Program-made: the position numbers and the translations under genes | Notes under the pieces: model-generated | What the model was told of the DNA's origin: nothing | Database searches by the model: none | Seen by the model: the letters and a program-made list of their open reading frames with translations, nothing else | NCBI GenBank assembly: GCA_003184365.1 | Contig: NKYR01000007.1 | Coordinates: 62,001-126,000, forward strand | Source: Evernia prunastri | Taxonomy: Eukaryota; Ascomycota; Lecanoromycetes; Lecanorales; Parmeliaceae | Direction: 5' to 3' | Length of the DNA stretch: 64,000 nucleotides | In this document: positions 23,153 through 33,934 of the stretch, in pieces | How positions within the stretch are numbered: the first letter of the stretch is position 1 | Layout: the number at the start of each line of letters is the position of its first letter

Positions 23153-24322
23153 AGGAACAGCAAGGGGAAAGTGGGAGCTTCGAGGTCTCGCGAGACTAGG
23201 TTTTCGGCTTTGAGCAAATGTTATCGGAATATATTTTCTCAGTTATGGTGCAGATCAGGAATCACCAAGTCGTCGTCATTTCAAAGCAAGATCCCCAAAT
23301 ACGTATCTATTGCTCCACATGTTGAAGCGCGAGAAGCATGGAATTGTCAAATTTCATGGCCCATTTACGGAACCATATTCCGATGAGGTTGAATTTCGCA
23401 ATTCCCCCGTTATACAGGAACGGTCCCATCAGATCATGTCAATTGAATGGATATCCAGGCCAATCTAAACAAGAATACCTAGAAAGAAACCCGCCCCCTA
23501 TCCCCGCCATGAGAGGCTCGTAACCGCCCAGGATCACTAGAGACAACCTTCTTGCCCGGCGCGACACGTCTACAGACTCATCTCTGCGACAGGCATTTGC
23601 GAAATCTAGAAAGTCACGAGTAAGGCTTGCGGAAATCATGCCTCCCACCCACTCTGGATTCCGCCTTCTCGACAACCTCGATGAAATGTACATGTAGCCA
23701 AGACCCAAGCACTGTCCATACAAAGCGACTGATAGGCTTCCCTCCAGCTGAGCACAATTCGCGATGGGTGGCTTGTATCTAGGCTTCTCCCCAAAATTGT
23801 AGTAAAATTGCCAGGGAACGAGGCAAGTGTTTGTAGGGCAGGTTTAGGGAGAGGGTAGCGGACGGCGTTGTTGCAAGAACCCTGGACGCGCGTCGAATGG
23901 GAAAACATCTCGAGCCCCTCCCTCCTTCTTAGGGATCGGCTTCACTGGTAAAGCGTGGTACAGGGCAGCTGAGGTATGTGGTTTTCTACTCCGAAAGAGA
24001 TTCTCGACGTTCGGAACTAGTTATGTTACAAACAGCACGAGTATGTCGCAGCATCGACAGCCCCTTTCATATAGCAACGCCGAGCATCCGCAAGCTGACA
24101 GCAAGCAATGGAAACGAAAAGAAACAAGTTTCCCCAATCAGAATACCGATCGCAAAAGGAAAAAGCTTTCCCCCTCAAGCTTCTGGCCAGCGTCGCCGCC
24201 AAGATACGGTAGATGTGTAGCGCAGCGACTCAGACCACGTAACTCCTTTGCGCGCGCAATTCCTTCCCACCTTGTTCATGACGAGTCCCCGACGACAGGG
24301 AACTCAAGAGTATATGTTGCTT
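23153..24322. other. Convergent intergenic region, 1.2 kb
   Basis: Lies between the 3' ends of MAD2 and histone H1. It has several short frames on both strands but none with family-like composition. No repeat or RNA gene recognised. Confidence 0.4.
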
Positions 24323-25687
24323 CTATGCAGCGGCCGCAGGGGTCTCGGTCTTCTTGGGCGTGGCCTTGGGCTTCTTGGGCGTTGCGGCCTTCTTTGCTTT
24401 GGGTGCTGCAGCCTTCTTGTTCTGGACGGCGCCAGCTGTCTTCGCGGGTCCTTTTGTTATGCGTCCAGAGGCTGTCTTGGTGGAGATCTTCGTCTCCTTG
24501 ACGATGGCGGGGGCCTGTTTCGATTAGTCAACGATTGTAGATGATGGCTGTGAGGGGCTGTGGCATACCAGTGCAGATGTCTTCTTCACGCGTTTGGTTG
24601 ACGTGTTAGCTTTCGCCTTGGGCTCCGCCTTGGCCTTTGTTGCCTTGGTGGTGGACGCCTTCTTCGGCGCGGCTTTGGTAGCGGCAGTCTTCGTATCCGT
24701 TTTCTTGGGTCTCCCAGCTGTCTTGGTGCCTGCGGGTTTGGTTGCCTTGGTAGCCTTCTATGAAGAGTTAGCTAGGCATCTCTGCGAAAGTCTAGGCGAA
24801 CAGATGTACCTTGGCAGCGGGTTTCTTTTCTTTAGTGGAGGCAGCGGCGGGTTTTGGAGCGGGTTCCTTCTTAGCTAACTTCACTGTGCCGGATGGACCT
24901 GGGTGGCTATTAGAAAAGAATGATCTAGCTTGTAAATGATAGAAGACACGGATAATGTGTGGAGGAAAGTCACGACGTTGGCGGCGACGATGACGCGGAT
25001 CAGCAGCCATCCCGGCGACAAGCTGGGAAGAACAGCATGAAACATTGCAAGCCAGCAAATAAATATCATAAGATTCATAGCAAATTTCACGTACCCTTCG
25101 GTTGCGCGAAGTCTCCCTTTTCGACGCCTGATTTGATCGCCTTGTTGAATTGGGTATCGAAGACGGCGTCTGAGGATGCAAGGTTCTTGTGGTTTGCCTT
25201 GAGGTACTTCTTGAGTGAAGGGCGACTATGTGCGACAGTTGGATCAGCCAGATGCCCAACAAAGATAACGCGTGGGTAAAAAGTAAACAAAGCGCGATTT
25301 TCTCTTCCCCAAAGCAGAAATAGCTTACCTGCTGCCATTGCGCTCTTTGAGCTGCAAGTATAGAAGACGCGTCAGCTTGGTTCACCCTCATGCAGTAGAA
25401 GGGTGCGTTGTGGTGGGCCTGTCTTATGGTCGCGTGGCATGAAATATGTAACGAGCGGCAAGATCGAATGCGCCCGGTAGAGTAGACTCACAGCAAGGAT
25501 AGCTTCTTTGATCATGTCTGGTAGAAGGTGTCAGCAGAGGCTCGCGACCAAGGAACACCCATCGCCGAAGTGATGCGACAGCGTGGTTGAGACCAGAACC
25601 AGGGTCAAGCATACCTTTGTAGGAGGCATGAGGGGCGGCGGCAGCGGTCTTCGCGGGCTTCGCACCGGCTGCTTTCTTGGGAGGCAT
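24323..25687 (-). CDS. Linker histone H1
   Basis: Chromatin linker histone. Seven exons: 25687..25615, 25517..25492, 25351..25329, 25225..25095, 24898..24810, 24757..24569 and 24514..24323, 240 residues. After a short Lys/Ala-rich N-terminus (PPKKAAGAKPAK) comes the winged-helix globular domain, assembled across four exons: ASYKDMIKEAILALKERNGS, SRPSLKKYLKANHKNL, DAVFDTQFNKAIKSGVEKGD and FAQPKGPSGTVKLAKK. The remaining 140 residues are the Lys/Ala/Pro tail with PKK-type repeats ending TPAAAA. Exons 2 and 3 are just 26 and 23 nt and carry helix 1, so conventional frame calling breaks this gene into pieces. The introns are up to 196 nt. Unlike core histones, fungal H1 genes normally have introns, so this is expected, though seven exons is many. 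Confidence 0.95.
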
Positions 25688-26362
25688 TATGATTGATGGG
25701 TATGAATTGAAAGGCGGGTTGATGAGCTTTCGAACGATGTATTGGAAGTCAGATTTGGAAGTGGTTGTTGAGTGGGAAAATTGAAGAGGGCAGAATCGTT
25801 CGAGTCTCGGCGAAAGAGGTGCGGGGCCACCTTTCTTATAAACAAATGCGCATCACTACTAGATCACGTCTTGGCGCAGCATTTTACTTGAGCATTTGGC
25901 GGCTAGCGCCCGATTTAAATCCAAAAATGATTAGGATTTTTGTCCTTTTTTTTGATTGCTCTTGCTTGTTGATATCAAGTCCTCACAGGTCAACAGTCGC
26001 CAGTTTCATATGGCTACTTCGGTAGGTGCGAATAGATAGATCGATATTAGATAATTTGTCATGCTCTCGGAGCTCCCATCACATTTTGACAAGCACGGGT
26101 TTCTACTACGAAAGGCCTGATTTAATTCTCGCTTAAGCATTGGCAAATCACAGGGCCCATTTTCTTTGATTCCAGTCCGAATTTTTTCGGACAGATATCT
26201 ATCATCCATCAGCTCCGAATAATGAAGTTGGTCCTGAGCACTCACTCTTTACACCATTGGAAGCGACTAGCAAGACAGTTGCGAGAGGTATCATACTCCT
26301 CCTTCTCCTAGACTAGGTAGGAGCAATTGGCTGAATAATTGCAAGATACCTCCCAGATTGAA
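25688..26362. other. Upstream region of histone H1
   Basis: Probable H1 promoter on the minus strand. A GTTTATAAG element (minus strand), TATA-like, lies at about 25837-25845, some 150 bases before the start codon. The rest, up to the dehydrogenase relic, shows no gene. Confidence 0.35.
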
Positions 26363-27355
26363 CTGGCAGATCATTCGTCGACTTTACCGCTGCGTGCAAC
26401 GGTCTTTTGACAGAAAATACGAAAATAGGGAAATACGACGTCTTGATTCTTTATCTACAGAATTCAGAGGTCTAAGTTATCAGCGCCCTCAGAAGAGAAA
26501 GCCGCCAAAGCCATCTCGGAGACCGAATCCCGTGATTTTTCTATCTCCCCCATCTTCCCCCGTCTTGACCTCGACTCGACAATCTCGCAGCTATGGAAAG
26601 CCGTGCCGAGGCCTGCCTTCGCGATGATAACAGCCTCAATATTTGTCTGGACTAATGCCGCCGTCTTGCTCCCCCCTGAAGGCAGTACTACGAAACTAAG
26701 GTATGACTTGAAATCGGGACTCTTGACGTCGTGCCTTTCTTCTTCACCATATTGTTCTTTCCTATCCTTGAAAAGACTTTGAAGACCGCGCAACCAGGCA
26801 GCGTCCCTGTCGTATGGGTATCGTCTGATGGACTCGAACTTCTCTCCCCGAAGAGCGGTGCTTCATTCAAATTTGGGATCATCAAATCCGGCAATATTTT
26901 TCATGCCAGCGAGTTCATCAAGCGACAGAACCTGTCTCACATCACGGCTGACATACCGCGGGAAGTGGTGTGTTTCCGTACAGTATATATGAGCCTATCT
27001 ACGGCGCTGAGAGTACACCGGGCTCTTCGCCGGGCCCTCTTCAAAAGTGGGTGCGTCAAAGAAAATGTAATCAGATCTTTCCCTAAAGTTCGCCTTGGCC
27101 ATGATCACCAGAAGGAACGGAGAACGCTGGTGTCCCGTCCACATGGTTGATCAGTCCAATCCTGGGCCGTTTACGGTTTTGATCATCCATTCCGCAAAGG
27201 ATTTGCTCGTTGCGCGGAGGAAGGCAGAAGAAGAGGGAACGGGACACGGGGCCAATTCTTGGGGATGGGGCGAAGAACAGGTCAAACTCTGCCGTGATAA
27301 GCTTCGACATTTGAACAGAAGCACTGTGATATTCTGGTTGGGTGAAAAGTAAGCG
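26363..27355 (+). pseudogene. Degenerate short-chain dehydrogenase/reductase (retinol-dehydrogenase-like)
   Basis: Pieces of one SDR protein appear in order but in changing frames. From about 26480: SEEKAAKAISETESR, then LDLDSTISQLWKA, then TNAAVLLPPEGSTTKLRYD, which corresponds to the NNAG region. After a frame change near 26725: FFFTILFFPILEKTLKTA, GSVPVVWVSSDG (the strand with the catalytic serine) and FGIIKSGNIFHASEFIKR, which is the YxxxK active-site helix with Tyr replaced by Phe. After another shift: YEPIYGAE at about 26986, then RRNGERWCPVHMVDQSNP and EEEGTGHGANSWGWGEEQVK near the end, the usual C-terminus of these enzymes. The N-terminal cofactor loop is not recognisable, and about 12-15 residues appear to be missing before the active-site helix. 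Together these show a decayed gene; a heavily spliced live gene is unlikely because the catalytic Tyr is lost. Confidence 0.75.
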
Positions 27356-27631
27356 ATCAGTCGTGGCATTTTGGAATTCATGACTAAAATACATTCGTCT
27401 GCACGCAACGACCTTGCGCAAAGCTTTACTCAAATATTCGAGAGCTGTTTGGCGTAGCGAAGCATGCATTTTCATGCAACCGATCTTCACACTCCTAGAG
27501 GCGAAACATCTATGCAGGAGCCATGATAGAACTTTCATAAACACTGACGCCTTGGTGCGCCTCGCTCTCCTCGTGCTGATATACATTGTGAACATGACGA
27601 AATTTCGAAAGCAGCTTGTGCCCTTAATGAC

Positions 27632-28977
27632 TCAAGCGGTCCCTCGCGGCTTCGATTTTGCCTCCTTTTTCTCCTTCTTTTCTAGCTTTTGCTTCTTTTT
27701 CGAAGCCTCTCTCTTCTCTTCGTTCTTCCTCTTCAGGCTAGCCACCTCTTCTTCTGTTTTCTGTACTGGCTTGAAGAAACCTTCCAGGCGTGCCTGCTGA
27801 GATGTCTTCAGATTCTTCGTCAGCTTCGTCGCAGCACCCCTGACTCTATCTTCACTAAAGCCCTTCTCTGTCACCAGGAATTTCACGAGTCCTTCCACAT
27901 CAGGAGCGTTCCACTTAAAGTCGCAGTCAGGGTGATCAGCAGAACGAACGTCGGGTGAGAAAAATAGATCGCGAGCGTCTTCGAATGGCCAGTCGTCAGG
28001 CAAGGTGAACTTCTTGCCTTTGGGGTCATTCTTGATGAAGTCGACGACCTTCTCCAGAGTGCCATGTTCCCGGATGAGATTGAGCGCGGTGGAAGGACCA
28101 ATTTTGGGAATTGGATCGACATAGTCGCAGCCTAGAAGTATACAGAGGTCGACGAATTGCTTTCGGTCCATGGCGAGACCCGCGAGGACACGATCAAGGT
28201 GAATTTCAAGGATGGGCTCTTTGCGTTGTTCGCTGAACGTCAGGTGACGTAGTAGAATTGGTGAGTCGAAGCAGAGTGTATCCATGTCCTCGGAGGCGGC
28301 GGCATAAACCTTGCCTGCTCTTGCTAGCACTGCACACTGGGCTTCGGCCTCGGTTGGTGCGACGATGTAAGGGACGCCCATGAGTGTTAGGAGCCTTTTG
28401 CACTCGTCGTTGTGCTCTCGAGTGACCCTGACCGTACGCCTGGAGAACTTCTCAACTTCTTCGGCCGTTCCTGTCTCCTTGGCTTCTTCATGTGCCTCTG
28501 TAGCTTCCGTCTTTCTCGCGAATCGCTTTGCTAATTCGCCCGACTTGAGCTTTGGTGGGGCGCCATCGAAGACGTAGAGTGGTTTAATACCATTGTCAAC
28601 GATGCGTAATGTACGATAGAACATGCCCATCAAATGTGATGTGGTTTCGCCGCTCTCGTTCATGAGTTGCTGGCCTTCTGAGCGTACTGCTATGAGGAAG
28701 CTGTATATGCTCATCGAGCTGCAAGCATGTGTCAATTGGTGTTAAAGATGAAGGGATAGGGATAACTCCGTACGCATCCTACCAGTGTTAGTATCTCCAC
28801 GTCGATGTGGCAAAGGGTGGGGACTTACAATGGCAACCTTCCTGCCGAAGTGGTTCTTGATCTCGCCCTGCTTGATAGCATCTGGGGCGTGTTCGTGGAT
28901 AATCGAGGCGAGCTCTGAAAGACATTAAAAAGGGTCGACACAGCTTACGATGAACGATACTTACGTTTGATACCCAT
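27632..28977 (-). CDS. fen1: Flap endonuclease 1 (FEN1/RAD27)
   Basis: Structure-specific nuclease that removes 5' flaps during Okazaki-fragment maturation and base-excision repair. Five exons by my reading: 28977..28965 (13 nt), 28914..28829, 28778..28774 (5 nt), 28718..27632, joined as four blocks into 396 residues, the normal fungal length. Seen: GEIKNHFGRKVAID at the N-terminus, DGAPPKLKSGELAKR, the nuclease core EAEAQCAVLARAGKVYAA and SEDMDTLCF, GCDYVDPIPKIGPSTAL (helix-hairpin-helix), and the PCNA-interacting segment QARLEGFFKPV followed by a Lys/Glu-rich nuclear tail. The 5-nt exon GATGC supplies codon 34, the metal-binding Asp, and two bases of Ala35, restoring the invariant IDASMSIYSFLIAVR. 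The flanking introns (50 and 55 nt) have good GT, branch (TACTAAC) and AG signals. Divergent from glutaryl-CoA dehydrogenase. (Exon count is four.). Confidence 0.96.
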
Positions 28978-29382
28978 GTTGGCGGTTATTCAGTTTGGTC
29001 GGAATATTGGAAGTGGGAAAGTAAGAAGATTAAGAGGATTGGCGGTCGAAGTGGAACTCGTCTTCGCGTTGGGAAGTGACGTTGACGCGTTTTGGGTTTT
29101 GGAGGAGATTCACTGCACCGGCATCGTGATCAATTGACATGATCACATATATCAACGTTGCAATGGAGCAGAACGAGAGCTCTAACCACTCTAATAAGGG
29201 TTGTCATGAATTAGTAGCAAACTTCCAGTCGCGGTTCTTGCCTTAGTGACCTCATGCCTCGGCCTTCATCTCGGCAACAGCAAAGTGTGGAGAAGATGGA
29301 GAAGGCCAATTCCTGTGAGCCTTCTCATTTTCTCCCTCTCCTTTCTCTCAATCTTGTCACTCTTTGTATATATTCATTCATA
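28978..29382. promoter_or_regulatory. Shared upstream region of FEN1 (-) and glutaryl-CoA dehydrogenase (+)
   Basis: 405 bases between divergent starts. On the FEN1 side ACGCGT occurs at about 29085 (TTGACGCGTTTTG), which matches the MluI cell-cycle box known from yeast DNA-replication genes. Whether it works here is not shown. Confidence 0.4.
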
Positions 29383-30814
29383 ATGATCAAACATGCATTA
29401 CGAAATCAGCTGGCCAACGCTGCCAGGACTCCAACAATCACGAAACGTTATGCTCACGCTCCGGTAGCATTCAATTGGGAAGATCCACTGCATTCCGCCT
29501 CTCTCTTCACTGAAGAGGAATTGGCAATCCAGGAGACTGCACATTCATACTGTCAGGAGCGAATGCTTCCACGCGTCCTGGGTACGCAATTATGGCTGGC
29601 CATGGGACTACGTTCGGCTGATGGACTGTTCTAGACGCTTACAGGGACGAACATTACGATCGAAAGATTCTAGAGGAGATGGGTGAGCTGGGGCTCCTTG
29701 GCGCAACAATCAAGGGCTACGACTGTGCTGGCGTTAGTAGCGTTGCCTCGGGGCTCATCACCCGAGAGGTGGAAAGAGTGGACTCTGGCTACCGCTCTGG
29801 GATGTCGGTTCAAAGCTCACTGGTCATGGGCGGTATAGACGAGTTCGGGACACAAGAACAAAAAGATAAATTCCTACCTGGCATGGCCAAGGGAAAGATA
29901 CTGGGCTGCTTTGGTCTGACAGAACCGAATCACGGCTCTGACCCCGGATCAATGGAGACCACGGCCAAACCACATCCCTCGAAGCAGGGATACCTATCAT
30001 TGTCCGGCTCGAAGACGTGGATTACAAATTCCCCAATAGCTGAAGTCATGCTCGTATGGGCCAAACTGCAAAGCACCGGTAAGATACGCGGCTTTCTAAT
30101 AGAACGTGATCAGTGCCCTCCTGGTACGCTAGAGACGCCGCCTTTGAAGAACAAGAATGGTCTGCGAGCCTCTGTTACTGGCATGATACAATTGGACGAA
30201 TGTCCGATTCCAGAAACGAACATGTTTCCAGAAGTTGAGGGTCTGAAAGGTCCTTTCAGCTGTCTCAACTCGGCCAGATATGGAATTGCTTGGGGCGTGA
30301 TGGGGGCTCTCGAAGATTGTGTTGCTAGAGCACGGACATATGCTTTGGAACGGAGACAGTTTAAGAATAACCCTATCGCGAAGTATCAGCTGGTGCAAAA
30401 GAAGCTTTCCGATGCCGTTACAGATGCTTCGTACGGGATCTTAGCCGCAACCCAGGTTGGCCGTCTCAAAGATGAAGGCAAATTGGCTCCAGAGATGGTC
30501 TCGATGATCAAAAGGCAGAATTGTGACCGTGCTTTGATTAATGCTAGGACGTAAGTCTGCCGGCTCTCTTTACTAAGCTACCTATCCCTGACCTTGCATC
30601 AGGCTGCAGGAAATCTTTGGCGGCAATGCAGTCAGTGACGAGTATGGCATTGGAAGACACGTAGCCAATCTCTTTGTAACGCAAACCTATGGTAGGGCCT
30701 TGTGATTCCGAGTTCTCATTGCTTTGCTAATTCTAATCTTTCTCAGAGGGCCAGTCCGATATCCATTCGTTAATTTTAGGTAGAGCAATCACCGGTATCC
30801 AAGCTTTTGTATAA
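29383..30814 (+). CDS. Glutaryl-CoA dehydrogenase, mitochondrial
   Basis: Flavoenzyme that oxidatively decarboxylates glutaryl-CoA to crotonyl-CoA in lysine, hydroxylysine and tryptophan breakdown. Four exons: 29383..29581, 29635..30550, 30603..30691 and 30747..30814, 423 residues. The first 25 residues (IKHALRNQLANAARTPTIT) lack acids and suit a matrix targeting peptide; an upstream in-frame ATG at 29254 would bury it, so I prefer 29383. Seen: VERVDSGYRSGMSVQSSLVM, GCFGLTEPNHGSDPGSMETT (FAD/substrate binding), KTWITNSP, SARYGIAWGVMGALEDC, and the C-terminal QEIFGGNAVSDEYGIGRH followed by TYEGQSDIHSLILGRAITG, where the Glu (residue 402) is the family's catalytic base. The Glu codon is itself split by the last intron. 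Closely matches the family from end to end. Confidence 0.96.
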
Positions 30815-32468
30815 AAAGGTCATGCTCAGATTATTCATGTATATAGTATGGACATAACAGAACATATGTTAGCATTTCCGTCTGATCATGCTCGTGGCAA
30901 ATCCGTTTCTCACTCCATGTTTATGGGCTTGCAACAAGCTGCTGCAGCTTGATAGTGCCGAGGATTTGGGCGGAATGGCGAGGGCAATCACCAGGAACAG
31001 CCTGAATGCCCGAATGACGATAATGACAAAGAGCACCAGCATATCTGCTGCTAGAGCTGCTACAAGCTTCCAACAAATGGTGCCGATAGGCCGGTAATGC
31101 TTACTTTGAGGCCTCCATAGAAGACGTCAAGGCTCATCACTGGTTTCTCGGATTTCCATTTGTCTCATGGGTTGCCCGTGATGTTGGCTCAGAGTTCAGC
31201 CTCTTTGTAGAAAACGATGTATGATGGCGTAGGCAATGTCCATGTAATACCTGAAGCCAATCCTTGTGAGGCAGGAGACTGTGTTCGGAGACGGAAAAGC
31301 TGTGTCCTGCCTCGGGGCGAGACAATTAGATCTTTAGTGTGAGCTTGACCCATTGCTCATCTCCGTGATTTGCCCCTCTGGCTGTTGCAGCGGTCGTCTC
31401 GGCTGAGTGTACGTCCGAGCGCGAAAGGATCGGACGAAAGCTGTCACCAAACCGTGAATGGGAAGCAAGCACAGATGTTGCAGTGGTCAGATTGTCATGG
31501 AAACCGGTGCAAGATAAGTGCACAGGCATGTGAAAACTCTCAAGGCATATAGCTCCGGCCTTCTCTCAGATCACCATGCTCTCATTTCCATCCTACGTAC
31601 TTACATGCTGGCGTTCTGTCGTTCTGTCCATCACAACCCCTGTTGCTCCGAAAAAGCCGCAGACGACAGGGTAATGATAAGTTCAATTGGCTAGGATTCA
31701 AAGAAAAGGTTCCCGACAAGCACTCAGCCGATTGGATGATCCTATGTATGCAGACACTTTTTGGATGATTGCATCGGATGATCGGAGTTACAGAGTGAAA
31801 GGACGTTGAGCATAATTGTCGACATGATGAGAATCCATTGGTGGAGCATGTGATAGTGTTGATAATGGCTATGCGTACGCGCGGAGGTGAAAGCCAATCA
31901 CAGGAATTTGTTGAGGCCCGAGGACGCCCGAGGTGCTCGTGCATCAGGCGTACTTGCAGGGCAGTGTTTGGGGAGTGGGGGGCATTGTACGGAGCAGGTA
32001 CAGTGGTAGATTAGAAAGTCCGAAGCAATTCAAAAAGTGTTAAGGGAGTCATGAGACGCATTTCACTAAAAATGTTTGCCAAGATGATGGCCAAAAAAAA
32101 AAACAGGTGTCAAAAGACCAAAGTCTGCTGTCTTCGAAGCCATAATCCTTAGCGCTCGGATGTAAGCTTTGTTTTCGGCTTTAAGGCGCGTCCTTCGCGT
32201 CAGGCAAACAACTTCCAAGGCGACCCTCGCTCCTGCTCTCCATCTTCCTCAAACCTCGAGGAGGCTGAACCAAAAGATATATATTTAATTCAAAATGGCT
32301 TTCGGGGTTTCAAATTCATTCAAAAGGTGCACACTATATACAGCCAGACACGAGTACATGCCTATCGTAAGCTAATACTCCACCAGAGGCACCGTAAAGA
32401 CCTATTCCAAGCAACGAGCACGTGTCGAAACCAGCTGTGGTTCTGAGCGCCCTCGAAAGAAGATAAGG
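30815..32468. other. 1.65-kb stretch without a supported gene
   Basis: On the minus strand a frame from ATG 31529 (MPVHLSCTGFHDNL..) and a hydrophobic piece near 31046 (MLVLFVIIVIRAFRLFL) are separated by splice-like signals, but I cannot join them into a convincing protein. A near-palindrome CAAGCTGCTGCAGCTTG lies at about 30934. An A-run of 11 is at 32094-32104. The right end should contain the ECO1 promoter. Confidence 0.4.
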
Positions 32469-33671
32469 ATGGGCGTAACAGGCATCGTCATAGAAGAGGA
32501 CGTCAACCGTCCTCTGTACGCAGAGGAACCGGCCGAACCTCGTCTCCTTGACGAGGTCAGCGGCGCTGCCAAAGCACACACGAAGACCAGAGAAGATGCT
32601 CCTCGAGAAGAGTCAGCGTCCTCTGTCACCGCACCCTCGAGTCCGCCGGCCGCGGAAACCGCCTTATTCTCCTCAGACGCGCTGGAAGACGACTCAGAAC
32701 TCTCATCCGCGCCTTCATCTCCCCCTCGGCTTCCCTCGCCTATGCCAGCCTCACGAAAGCCTACATTCTCTTTCCTCAAGCGCAAACGGCCTACACTCGA
32801 GGAGGCCTCCGCGAGCGAACCGCTGTCCGACATCACGCCTAACGCTCGGAAGCTGCCGCGGTTAGCGAAAAAGCCCCTGACGCAAATGCAGATTGATCTT
32901 GGTCATGAAGTAAGGAAAACGTGTCGGACATGCGGCATGGAGTATATCCCATCCGTTAGAGAGGACGCGGCGTTACACAGCAAGTTTTGCGCTTTAAATG
33001 TAGGAGGTGTGGATATGGGGAAGCTGTTCGTCAAAGACGACAGCGTAAAAAGAATGCGATCAGAGAGGGCGAGAGAAGATGAATTGGAGATGGTTGTAGC
33101 AGTAGATCGGAAAAGCTCTCTCGCAGCAAGGAACAGGACCAGGAAAGTGTTGGATGTCGTGAATGCTGAGCTGTCTGCTACAGATATTGATGATGAACGC
33201 CTCTGGGGTGGGTTGAACCCCGAGCAAAGGATAATCGAGACACGGAAAGGCAGCAGTGAAGGAGACAAAAGAGGCGACCGTTTCAAAGCGTTTCTTTACT
33301 TGATCCATGACAAGTGCGTGGGCTTCTGTCTGGCTGAGAAGATCAGCAGCGCTTTTGAAGTGGTGGATGGACGCGCTGCCGGAGAAGATGGCACCAGAGT
33401 CACAACGACATCGAAGAGCTCATCCATATCAATGTCGACTTCAGCCGATGTCGCTCTGCTTGGTATCTCCCGGATATGGATTTCGAAAACATATCGTGAG
33501 AAGGGGTTGGCCGTCGATCTGCTGGAATGTGCAAGAAATAGTTTCTTTTACGGAGTTGAAACGCCAAAGGCTCTCGTGGCCTTCAGTCAGCCAACGGAAA
33601 GCGGAGGGAGGTTAGCCAAAAGGTATTTCGGAGCAGAGACAGGATGGCATGTTTATCGAGGAGACGAATAA
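32469..33671 (+). CDS. eco1: Sister-chromatid cohesion N-acetyltransferase ECO1/CTF7
   Basis: Acetylates Smc3 in S phase to make cohesin rings stable. Intronless, 400 residues. The first 140 residues are acidic, Ser/Pro-rich and probably disordered, with KPTFSFLKRKRP, and then KPLTQMQIDLGHEVRKTC, a conserved lead into the C2H2 zinc finger (TCRTCGMEY .. ALHSKFC, about residues 150-175). The acetyltransferase part has FLYLIHDKCVGFCLAEKI, ISRIWISKTYREKGLAVDLL (acetyl-CoA binding) and the ECO1-specific end ALVAFSQPTESGGRLAKRYF. Domain order and length fit the fungal family. The ATG at 32469 is followed by the acidic N-terminus and I see no upstream exon. The insertion between the core strands (about residues 300-322, Ser/Thr-rich) is low in complexity. 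Its neighbour to the left is glutaryl-CoA dehydrogenase; FEN1, a genetic partner of CTF7 in yeast, lies 3.5 kb away. Confidence 0.94.
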   Translation: MGVTGIVIEEDVNRPLYAEEPAEPRLLDEVSGAAKAHTKTREDAPREESASSVTAPSSPPAAETALFSSDALEDDSELSSAPSSPPRLPSPMPASRKPTFSFLKRKRPTLEEASASEPLSDITPNARKLPRLAKKPLTQMQIDLGHEVRKTCRTCGMEYIPSVREDAALHSKFCALNVGGVDMGKLFVKDDSVKRMRSERAREDELEMVVAVDRKSSLAARNRTRKVLDVVNAELSATDIDDERLWGGLNPEQRIIETRKGSSEGDKRGDRFKAFLYLIHDKCVGFCLAEKISSAFEVVDGRAAGEDGTRVTTTSKSSSISMSTSADVALLGISRIWISKTYREKGLAVDLLECARNSFFYGVETPKALVAFSQPTESGGRLAKRYFGAETGWHVYRGDE

Positions 33672-33934
33672 TACGCTAGCCTTGCCATTATCCATCAATG
33701 GAGCTGTCGATTGTTGCCGTCCGAGAGAAAATTGAATGAGAGTTCCAAAACCTTGTATCGTAGGTCAAACTCTCGAGCAAGCTAATGGAAATGGGGGTAA
33801 TTACCACCTCAATCTTGGGGTCTGTGACACACGGTCAGCTGTGCTGCGCAGAACGTGAACACAAGCTGCATCAACCCCAGCTAGTACGCGGAATCTCGAT
33901 GATTATGGTCCAAAGGAGTGAAAGTGACCCAGAA
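33672..33934. other. Convergent intergenic region
   Basis: Short 3' flanks of ECO1 and the F-box-like gene. Nothing recognised. Confidence 0.4.

Noticed and set aside
30888..31529. Possible multi-exon membrane protein on the minus strand
   Set aside because: Splice-like signals and one hydrophobic segment are present, but no consistent frame or family emerges.
31582..31944. 120-codon minus-strand frame
   Set aside because: Composition is not protein-like and it cannot be joined to neighbours.
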